Below are positions 9,257 to 18,250 of a stretch of DNA of 23,656 bases, in pieces. Both the position numbers and the translations under genes were made by a program. This DNA comes from Chloromonas sp. AAM2. Taxonomy: Eukaryota > Chlorophyta > Chlorophyceae > Chlamydomonadales > Chlamydomonadaceae. The stretch spans positions 1-23,656 of the forward strand of contig QAXH01006356.1 in assembly GCA_004335635.1 (NCBI GenBank), given 5' to 3'. The notes under the pieces were generated by a model, which was given only the letters and a program-made list of their open reading frames with translations, did no database searches and was not told where the DNA came from. Each line of letters begins with the position of its first letter. Within the stretch, counting starts at the first letter, position 1.

Positions 9257-11916
9257 ATGGAGCACCGGCCTGACCACGAGGAGACGGACTCAGACGCGCA
9301 CGCTGTGGTTGCTCACGAGCAGGCGATAGCGGCAGCGCAAGCCGCTCAGGCGCACCAGCAGGCTGCAGAAGTCGCGAATGTGGTGAATGGAGCCGCAGCT
9401 GCCATTCAAGCTGCTGCGGCTGTGGCCGCAGCCAGTGCTTGGGCTACAGCTACAGCTGCAGCCGCAGCTCAAGGACATGGGACTCAGGACTCAGAAGGCT
9501 CCCTGGAAATGGACGCCAAAATGGGCAGTTCCAAGATGCGCAGGGCTGCATGGACAACGGACGAGGAGACCCGCCTCACAGAGCTAGCCAACCGATATGC
9601 TAGCGCTGGACAAAGGTAATTAATTCTGTCTGGGGTCCTCAGCAAATTCTGAGGTGTCTCAATTCCGACCAGGCTTATGGTTGATGAATTTCCATGTAGT
9701 TCAAAGGCAAGCTGTACTCCTGCCCTGTTCCGGCTGACAGCAGGATGTGCTGGAGACTGATCGCGCAAGAGCTGGGCACAGGCCGGACCAGCAAGCAGTG
9801 CCGCGAGCATTACTTAAACAGCCTGCGTCCCAACATGAAGAAGGGCCAGTGGACTCAGCGTGAGGAGGTGCGCTTGATTTCGTCTGCGTTTGTGTGCGTT
9901 CTTGAGTTTCGGAATTCTGACTCACTTTGAGCCCATGAACATGTGCGTGTCGCAGTACATCATCGCCCGAGAGCACGCCAGGAACGGCTCGCATTGGTGC
10001 ATTATCGCCAAGAAGTTGCCTGGCAGGTAAGGTATTTATTTAGGGCAAATGACAATGCCGCATGGTCGCCATCCATGCAGGGCAGATGTGTGTCATGCCC
10101 ATTCCAGTTCCACATGCAGAGATGACATGCTGGTTTTGATTTGTTCATGCAGGACTGACAACAGCATCAAGAACTTCTACAACGCCACTGTCCGCAGCAA
10201 GGCTATCAACAAGCACGAGAGCTTTTTGGTAAGGACTGGATGGCGCTCGTTTTGTGCAGGTGCTTGTTGCATCATGTGCAAGGCAACTCATGCCGTGCTC
10301 TGCACGTACAAAATACTGCACTGTTCTTGCACTCGCAGTGGCTGTACGTTGACAAGATTCAGCGTGGTGGTCTGCCACCCAAGGATGCTCTGGCTGTGGC
10401 GACTGAAATCTGGTCTGCATCCGTGTCGCCTGCTCTGGTCAACGAAGTCCTGCATGGTGCGCAAAGCTGCTCCGCGTTTCAATTTGCCAAGTTCACTTCA
10501 CCAGAAGCTTCCCAGTCGTATTCAACAAACCGTGCATGGGCGCCATGCTCATTCATTTGCAGTGGTCTCAGTCAGCACACCAGCTGCCCACATGCCTGTT
10601 TGGTGTTGGCAAGCTGTAGTGGTCTGGTTCATTCAGCGTTCTCACCTACCATGTTTCACCCCCTTTCTCCCACAGAGGACGGTGCTGAAGCACTGATGCT
10701 TCTGTCTGGCAAGCGCAAGGGCGAGGAGCACGAATCACTGGAGGCCCTGGTCAACCGTGCAAGCCGTGGTGGCGCATCCCAGCTGCAGTCACTGCTGCAG
10801 CCCGACAGGCTGCAGCAACTCATGGCAGGCATGAAACGTGAGAGGCCTGACGCTCCCCTGTCGCACGCTGAGCTCGCCATCCTGTTCGGCGGTGGTGGCA
10901 TTGGCGCTCTGGAGGATGCCAAGCGCCAAAAGCTGGAGCAGGGTCTTATCTCTCCCAACGCAGCTGCCACAGCTGCTGGTCTGGTGGCAGCAGCCGCGCC
11001 TGGCAGCCAGCAGGACCGACAGCGACAGGAGCTGCTCCAGCAGCTTGGCATTGTTGGCGGCAACAGCCTGCCACTGCCGCAGCAGCAGCTGGGCCAGGCT
11101 GGTGGTGGCCAGATTGACCTGCAGCTGCTTCAACAGCAGCTGCTGCTGCAACAGCTGCTCAATGCTGCTACTAACAACCCTGCTGCCCCCGCTGCTAGCG
11201 GTCCGTCAAATGGCGCAGGCCCCTCATCTGGTTACAATCCCCAACCCAACAACCTTGTCTCGCTGCTGCAGCAGATCACTGCCCAGTCAGTGCTGCTGTC
11301 AGCTTCACACCAGCAGCAGCAGCCTCAGACAAATGCAGGTCTGCAGCAGCTGATGGGTCTGGGCCCTGGTGGTACGCCCCCTGCTAACGCAGCCGGTGGC
11401 AACAGCCTGCTGTCTCTGCTGGGCATGCAAGACTCGGGTGGCCTGGGCCAGCAGATGCAGCCAGATGCGGCAGCAGCTGCCATCGCCGCTGCCGCGGCGC
11501 AGATGGAGATGCAGCATGGAGATGTGCACGAGGTGAAGCAGGAGGTTGGCCCTGATGGCATGCCCCTTGCCGACCAGCATGTGCTCGAGGCAGCAGCAGC
11601 TGCTGCCGCTTCTGCAGCTGCACAGGCCCATGCACAAGCTCAGGAGCAGCAGGCGTTGGCCGGTTCAGAGGGCCAGAGCCATGGCCAGGACGCACAGGCG
11701 CTGCATGCTGCTGCTATGGCGCAAGCACAGGCACACGGACATGATACACAGGCCCTGGAAGCCGCCGTTGCAGGCCATGGTGCCTACTCACAGGACAACG
11801 TCATGCAGCAGCAGGCAGCAATTCAGCAGGCGCTCGGCCTGGCTGGCATTTCGGCCGATGCTCTCTTGGCGGCTATGCCCAGCTCTGATATGGGGCACAA
11901 CGCTGCGCAACCATGA
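9257..11916 (+). CDS. R2R3-MYB transcription factor with Gln/Ala-rich C-terminus (6 exons)
   Basis: Exons are 9257-9615, 9744-9867, 9956-10026, 10153-10228, 10339-10456 and 10676-11916, giving 662 residues. Residues about 19-75 are Ala/Gln-rich. R2 runs from W99 through W123 to Y143 (GTGRTSKQCREHYLNSLRP). R3 runs from W156 (KKGQWTQREE) through W175 to Y194 (LPGRTDNSIKNFYNATVRSK). The second Trp of R2 comes after 23 rather than the usual 19 residues, and the third Trp of each repeat is Tyr. The intron between PGR and TDN is in phase 2, at the place known for the R3 intron of land-plant R2R3-MYB genes. A conserved-looking extension (WLYVDKIQRGGLPPKDALAV) follows R3. Residues ~250-662 are rich in Gln, Ala and Leu, typical of an activation domain. 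It presumably binds DNA in the nucleus; targets are unknown. The last intron (10457-10675) is 219 nt, in frame and stop-free, so it could also be retained. Confidence 0.9.
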
Positions 11917-12457
11917 GCAGCTGGCGCACTGTCTGGATTGACGTGTCAGTGCTGTTGATTTTCAGTCAAGCACTCGGGTCGAGAATGGGTCTGGCCACCT
12001 GGCACAGGCAGCCAGCTGCCACTACAATGGCACGTGGTGAAGATGAGCTTGAGGAGGAGGCACCAGCCTTGGTTCATGATAACTGCAAACTGTTGCTCCT
12101 GACAGTTGACGATAGGCAGAGCCTGGTGCGCTTGGTGAAATGCTGACCAAAGCGGTTGACACTTGTGTTTTGGTGGAAAATGATCTTGCTGACTTGCCGT
12201 CGCCTTGTGTGCACAAGCGACATGCAAACGGACATGACACAGCTTGGACCAGGCTGCTGCAACTGCACTCAATTTATGGGCACTTGCTGAGGCTGCGTGT
12301 GTTGTGCAGTGCTAGGCGTGCATGCAGCTCAGTTTCCTTGCGTCACTTGCTGAGAAGTTTGGCAGTGTGTATACGTTTCCTTTGCTGTCACCCCTCTTGT
12401 ATACCGTACCCGTTTGCTCGTGTTTGTTCTACGCACAGTTTGCTCCTTACCCAGGCA

Positions 12458-12487
12458 TGTAAGCTCTGGCTCTTGAAAGTTGTGTAA
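12458..12487 (+). terminator. Paired TGTAA poly(A) signals of the MYB gene
   Basis: TGTAA occurs at 12458-12462 and 12483-12487, about 540-570 nt after the MYB stop codon (11916). I see no earlier copy. The 3' UTR between them and the stop holds no supported gene. Confidence 0.6.
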
Positions 12488-12489
12488 GC

Positions 12490-13067
12490 AAGACTTCTTA
12501 ACCTGGGTGACCATCAGTCCATCAGAGACCAACAGTCCTGCTGACAGAACGTACTGTTTTGGCCTTGTTTGCCCTCTCTCAGTTTAGCCACCATTCTTGA
12601 TAATCAGATGCAAACGGCTCACAGCAGCTCTGGGCTCAGTGATCGCTGTTAGAAAATACTTAACACAAGCCGTGGGGTGCGAGTCCCCTTACAAACGCAA
12701 CCCTGAACACTGATCGGATCTTGGGCCGGTCGGAAATAGGGACTCTCACTGTACAATGAGGTCATACAACATAGGCTGATCGGAAAAGGGATTTTTACTG
12801 TACATACGGTCTTGAGCAAGACCTGCAGGCACCATAGAACTAAAAGCGTAACAGCAACAATTGCAACAAACTTAATTTTGTCTGGAGACTGAAACACATG
12901 ACTGCCACCAAGGCAAAGGAAAACAAAGACCCCTGCTGTAGTCTGCAGAACACGGCTGCGGCCCAACTCTTGCAAGACACCCCAGGTCACCAAACAAACT
13001 GGGGGCAGCATGCTTCCTTGCCTTGATGAAGTTGACACGATCAACAGATCCACTGGGGTGTGATCCC
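12490..13067. other. Convergent spacer between MYB and HNH-like genes
   Basis: This stretch lies between the predicted 3' ends of the plus-strand MYB gene and the minus-strand gene that ends at 13850. A 175-codon minus-strand open frame (13176-12649) is hydrophobic but has no domain pattern and would overlap the minus gene's 3' UTR signals, so I do not call it. A second TTACA (minus TGTAA) at 12689-12693 could end a longer form of the minus transcript. Confidence 0.4.
12724..12806. repeat. Imperfect direct repeat of about 33 bp
   Basis: Two similar blocks lie in the spacer: one around 12724-12757 (GGTCGGAAATAGGGACT then CTCACTGTACA) and one around 12775-12806 (GATCGGAAAAGGGATT then TTTACTGTACA). 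The shared core is TCGGAAA-A-GGGA-T-T-ACTGTACA. It may be an old duplication. Confidence 0.7.
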
Positions 13068-13072
13068 TTACA
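13068..13072 (-). terminator. TGTAA poly(A) signal of the HNH-like gene
   Basis: TTACA on the plus strand is TGTAA on the minus strand. It is the first such signal after the minus-strand stop codon at 13850, giving a 3' UTR of about 780 nt, similar to the other genes here. Confidence 0.5.
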
Positions 13073-13849
13073 GCAAAGGAAGTGTAGAACTGGACTACTG
13101 TTATGCTAAGGAGGTGGACGATTGTCTTTTGTGGAAAGCTCAGGCCTGTCATGAACGGCTGAGCAAGCCAAAACACGATTGCATCAAGACAAGCCCGCAG
13201 CTTATCACAAGCTGCTATGGCCTACAGTAACAGTACACGTCAGTCTCACACGAACACAGGGTCAAAGAGAGACATGTCCACTGAACAAGGGTAAGCTAAG
13301 CCTTCATCGCACGACAACTCCTCCATCAACCCATGTGATCCCCCCCTGTGTTGCTCCCAGCTTGCAACTCAACCCCCAGCCCAACCCAGCAGGGGTTTCA
13401 TGCGCTCCGTGTCTGCGTCATGCTGTCATGGTATGAGTCCATGACTCTACATGCATCGCGTGCCCCGCATAATCCCTCAGCCTACCCAATCCAACCACCC
13501 AGCGTGAGCCTTGCAGAGCACCTCCGTGCCAGCACGTATATTGGTATCCACCGACACAATTCAATCCGCACATGTAAAGCTGAAATTGGTACACCTTGGA
13601 TTGGACTGTGTGTGCATATGCACTTGATACACATAAGGATGTATCCAAGCCCATAAGCCACACTTCCGCAGAGAACATCAACGATGATACCTCATGGTGT
13701 CAGGCAGGTCTAGCCATTCATTGAGAAGGTAAACAAGTCCGACAGAGTGTGGCTATGGACGAGTCACGATTGTATACCGAGCCATGGCCCACTGGTGTGC
13801 CTGGGCAGGGCGCCAATAACACCACCAGCTGTTTCTAACCTGGTCCTGC

Positions 13850-16800
13850 TTATGGTGCATGCAGCACCAGAGGAAAGCTGGCAGGGGGGCTGCCCACTGC
13901 GCCCCTGCTGCCAACCACACGAGCCGCCATGCGCAGAGCCTGGTCAAACCCAGAACTCCATGTCCCACGCTGTGCTGGCCCTGTCCCTGCCACATGCTCC
14001 TGCTGCTGCCCCACCGCCCCTTGCCCCCCTGCTAAGGATTGACGCTGCGATATAGGTGTGCTGTCCCCTGCTGCCCATTGCCTAGAAGATCCAACCGTCA
14101 GCCGCCTGGTATCCTCATAACGACCCACAAGATCCACATGCTGCTGCGGCTGCTGCTCACTGTAGTTAGCACCCACTGGATCCCTTGTGAGGTTGTGATG
14201 CTGTTCCTCAGTCGGTTTAGCATACCCCTGCTGCTGCTGCTGCTCAGGCCAGGTGCCCAAATCGTCTGCTGTGGTGCTTGAGGTGTAGCGGTGGCGTTTG
14301 CTGCTGTTTGTGCTTGCGGCAACTTGATGCACGTGCTGCTGCTGTGCGTGTGCCATGTGCTGCTGGTAGTGCTGGTGCTGATCCGGCATGGGCACTCCAG
14401 AAGCACGCGTGTTGGCCTGGTCATAGCCATGATGGTAATGCTCCTTAAAGGCCGTCTGATTCTTGGTGTGCACGTGTGGCATCTGCTGAACCTCCTGGTA
14501 GTTGCTGTGGTGCTCTGTTACGTGCTGCTGCACGTGGAAGCCACGTGACTGGCGGTTTCCTGCTGACGGCGAGGTGGAATAGTGTAATGGCATGTGGTAG
14601 TATGAGGCTGTGTTGAGAGCGGTGGGTGAGGGCTGCGCGTCATACTGGTGCTGTACTGGGGCTTGGTGTGTGCTACTGTCATTGATGAAAATGTCACGAC
14701 CTGACGAGTGCTGTTCCCACACACTGGCAGAGCTAGCATAGCCCTGGTGGCCTGCTGCATACGTCAGATGGTCAGCTGTATACGCTTGCTGCCGGTTGCT
14801 GCCGGTGTACAACTGCTGTTCCGCTGTGCCTGCCTGATGGGGCTCGGCTGCAAAAGCCGGGTGTGTGCGTGTGTGGTGGTAGTAGATGCCCAGGGGCAGT
14901 TCATGCCCTGGTGTGGTGGCTGTGGCACAGAACGCGTCGTTGGCCCGTGCGCTGACGTGCACCACACAAGCACTGTCCATGTTGCGCCTGGACGACGCGA
15001 GGGGGCTCACCTGCATGCAACCAGGACAGCAATACAGTGACGAAGCAGAAACAGACACTATGCACACGTGATCATCTTGTATGACATTCATGTCAGGTTC
15101 GACATGTCAGGTGGTGATGTGGCCCTCAGGACATCGGGAATTTCAAGCCTCGGCCCTGAGAGCTGTGCCTGTAATCCAGGATGACATCGTTGTATCCCTA
15201 GTGGGGCGTTCAAGCTCACAGGTACGCCTCCGAGGATATGTGGTGTACATCTCCAATCAGAATAGCTTCACGTCTCAGCGGCGCCTGCCCTTAACTTGCA
15301 TACTTTCTCCTCCCCCCAAGGCAGTGCGTTCCTCACCTGGTTGGACAGCACGCTGTCATCCATCCGCTTGGCCCACGCCCAGATGCCCTCCCGTCCCGCG
15401 CCCTCCTCCCCACCCTCTGGCACGGCCCCGACCTCCGGCCCGGCCCCGGCCCACGTCACCCGGCGAGAGCCAGGGTTATTGGCCGCCACACGCCGGGTGC
15501 GGATTGGTGATAGTGCCACAGGGGTCAGGCTCGGGTTTGTGTGCCCATTGCCTGCGTCCGCTTGCGCTAGAGTGGGTGTGATGCTGGACCACCACCAGGC
15601 CTGGGAGCGCTTGCCTGTGCCTGTTCTTGCAGAAGTGTGCTGCTGCTGCTGTTCTGTGCGCTCTGCTCGGGAGTTGGGGCCGGGGCCCCGGGGGGGACCC
15701 AGGAGGTCGGTGAGCGTCACTGGCCTCAGGGCTGAGACGATGCCTGCACAGCACAGGTTGTTACAAACTCACCAATGAGCTGAATATGTGCTGGCGCCTG
15801 CCAAGAAGGCAACGTCGTGAAACCTGTTAATGGCATCTTGATCAGCACGTGACACTGGCATGTGGCTCCCCGGACCTGAACACGAGCCACTGGCGCCCAA
15901 TCACACAACATGTGCCATGTGGTGTTGGTGATGTTGCCGAATCATGCACCCTGCTATGCCCAACGCCGGGTGGCAAGTGCTGACCCACCCGGCGTGACCC
16001 CCGGAGGCGGCAGCCGCCAGATGCGCCAGTGCAGTATGAGCGGGCTGGTCCTGCCGTGCCTCAGGTGCGTGGCCTGTTTGGTGCAGCAGGGCTGGCACTG
16101 CGGGTACAGCCGCTGACGCTGGGCCTGGAAGGCCCCCTCGCCCAGTAACCAACTGCGCATCTGCGAATGCATGCGAGAGACCCGGTGCACATGGGTTCAG
16201 AAATGATGCGTAGACTTTGACGACAGCCTACGTTTTTGATGACCCCGTGGATAAGCAATGAAGCACATGTGTTCGTGCGTAGATGCATCGAGCCAAACGT
16301 GTTTGTGTGCGTGCATTCACAGGCATCTGTTCGTGGATGTGCAGATTGTGTCGATTCGAGACTGTAGCTTCATTTTTCCCAACCCATTTCGTCCATACAG
16401 GAAGTTGAAAAACAAGTGACTGGGAAACAAGCCAGGCTTTGCAGACCGTGGAGTTGCTTACCTGCCCGTAAGCTTGATGCACGAACGGCTGGGGGGTGGC
16501 AGACGCTTTGTTGACAGTTGGTTTGTGCAGAGCGGTGGGAGGCATATGATCGCCGATAACTTTGCCACGGCGCGTGCCTGCAGATCAACCAAGTCCATCA
16601 ACATCACAGCAGCACGACTACGGCACCATGAGTGCAGCATGAGCCATATGTGAAGCAGGAACCACGTATGGGATGACCTCATGGCGGTTCACAAGAAGCT
16701 TTGACCCTGCCACCTACATACAGGGGAGTTACGTGCATGGAGTGCAGAGGATGCTTCACGCAATCCCTGGGCCGCATTGCTCACCCTCGCACCCACCCTC

Positions 16801-18103
16801 GCGCCCCTGCCCGTTTTTTGCTGCTGCCCTTGCCCCTTACCGCAGTGGTGGCATCCGTGTTTGCGCATCATGTCTCTGAGGTGCAGCTTGTCCTCTCTGG
16901 AGGCGTACTTCTCGCCGCTGGCGGAAACTGAGCCGGAGATGGGCAGGCTGTGCTCAGCCCATGCGCCGGGTTGGGTCACGTTACTGGGCATGACCGCCCT
17001 GAATTGACCGCGACATGCCTGCGGAGATGAAACAGTGGAGAGACCATGTGCTGTGAAAGCAGCAAGTAAGCACTGCGTTTGCAATGCAGCTGGTAGTAAG
17101 GATGCTTTCACGCAGCAGCACACAGGCTATGGCACGGGCACCGAGCAACTGTCAGTTCGGTTTAGACTCCCTGAAACGCTATGCTCGCTTGCATGGCTTC
17201 CTGTGCTCACCTTGAAACAGGTGACGCCCACCACAGCATCCAGCAACGCCTCATCGAGATCCAAGTCAGCCCATGGGGGCACACGCAGAAGGGACATGGG
17301 ACCACCATTATCAAGCTGCGTGCACGAAAACGAGCCACACCTTGCACTACAACGCTGCTGTGCCAAGCAGCCAGACAGAACAGCCTTCGCAATGCATACC
17401 TGCTGACACGGATGCATGCATGCCTCGGAGCGTGGACGTACCTGTCGCTGGACATGGCGGGTGAGATGTGCAGAGAAAGCTGAGGAGAAGCCCACGCCCA
17501 GAAATCCCAAGGCAGAGCTCACGAAGCGTGTGTTGCACGATACACGCAAGCCGTATCCAAGAACCTGCAAGGCCAGGTGAGGGCTGTTATAACTCAGAGC
17601 TAGCCAACTTCACCTTCCATGGTCTAGGATGCATTTGATGGGTCTAGGAATCAAGCACTCATAGCAACACTGGGTTAGAATTGCCCACCTGAAAAAGCCC
17701 TAGACCCGTACTGTATGCTGCGGCGGACACAGCCATCTGCAGGCCGTAGGGAGCGAGGCGTCGTAGAACTGTAACAGATGTGTTGCCCGCTTGGCTCACC
17801 AGAAAGCCGAAAGAGCCCTGCTTGTCCGGATTCGGGCTGCAAATGCATTGCAGGTTTGGGTCATTCCAGCTGGGCTGCATACAGCTGATGTGTTGACATG
17901 AGCAATTGGACGAATGTCTGCAATGCCTGTGCTTGCCGGCTGTTGGAGTCTTACCATGTATCCGCGTTAACAGCTTGAGTGGGGAGCCCAACCATGCTGG
18001 CATCCACGGTGAGCTGAGGCTGGTAGCCATCAGCACCTGTTGTTTCGAGGAACCGGAGAATGGCCGCCTCAAGTTCAGCGGGCATCGCGTTCGCTCCGTG
18101 CAT
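13850..18103 (-). CDS. Membrane-associated protein with HNH/treble-clef-like CxxC module and His/Gln-rich tail (9 exons)
   Basis: Exons on the minus strand are 18103-17955, 17836-17689, 17564-17442, 17315-17211, 17018-16841, 16577-16462, 16160-15989, 15743-15337 and 15010-13850. Phases agree throughout and give 852 residues. Residues 75-133 are hydrophobic (for example GLQMAVSAAAYSTGLGLF and VSSALGFLGVGFSSAF) and may be two membrane segments. Next come a conserved-looking LLRVPPWADLDLDEALLDAV and a basic/acidic helix. The core module is HGCHHCGTRRGKVIGDHMPP (229-248) plus RLYPQCQPCCTKQ (290-302). Four cysteines (C231, C234, C295, C298 or C299) could bind zinc, and H245 sits where HNH nucleases have DH-x-x-P, so I infer a treble-clef/HNH-like fold. 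Nuclease activity is unproven because the usual Asn and last His are not obvious. Residues ~467-852 are His/Gln/Tyr-rich and probably disordered. I recall similar uncharacterised proteins in other eukaryotes but know no function. The first exon junction (acceptor at 17837) is the least certain. If the 15988-15744 intron is retained, translation stops at 15954. Confidence 0.75.
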
Positions 18104-18250
18104 GGCCCTTGGACATCGCCTGGGTGGAAGAGCCGAGCACCCCACAGAGCGTGGGGGCCTAGCTTTGTCAGGATACGTGTGCTCAAGGAGTGGGAACGTC
18201 GAACTTGGCGGGGCCCCAGCAGAAACGGCTAGCACGTGTAGCCTAAAGGT
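18104..18250. promoter_or_regulatory. Head-to-head intergenic region of HNH-like and unknown genes
   Basis: The minus-strand gene starts at 18103. The plus-strand gene begins at 18251 at the earliest open frame, or nearer 18469 if its first exon is non-coding. That leaves only about 150-370 bp for two promoters and 5' UTRs, so a shared bidirectional promoter is likely. I recognise no specific element. Confidence 0.4.

Noticed and set aside
10656..11695. Several long open frames on both strands over the Gln-rich MYB exon
   Set aside because: CAG/CTG-rich repeats open all frames (poly-Leu, poly-Cys, poly-Ser shadows); only the frame continuous with the MYB domain is supported.
12675..12710. 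GGTGCGAGTCCCC resembling a tRNA T-arm, and GGGATTCGAAT near 291
   Set aside because: No matching acceptor stem, D-arm or anticodon arm could be placed around either one.
12649..13176. 175-codon hydrophobic open frame on the minus strand
   Set aside because: No domain, no plausible splice links, odd composition, and it lies at the 3' ends of two converging genes.
15476..15754. Alternative minus-strand frame through exon 8 of the HNH-like gene
   Set aside because: It ends in a stop without reaching a donor, whereas the chosen frame reaches ...MDDSVLSNQ at a GTGAGG donor and joins the next exon in phase.
15773..15797. A 25-nt microexon encoding APAHIQLI in the HNH-like gene
   Set aside because: It is phase-compatible and looks attractive, but it would require a 29-nt intron next to it and a weak GTCACG donor. 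Joining 15989 directly to 15743 also keeps phase with a better donor.
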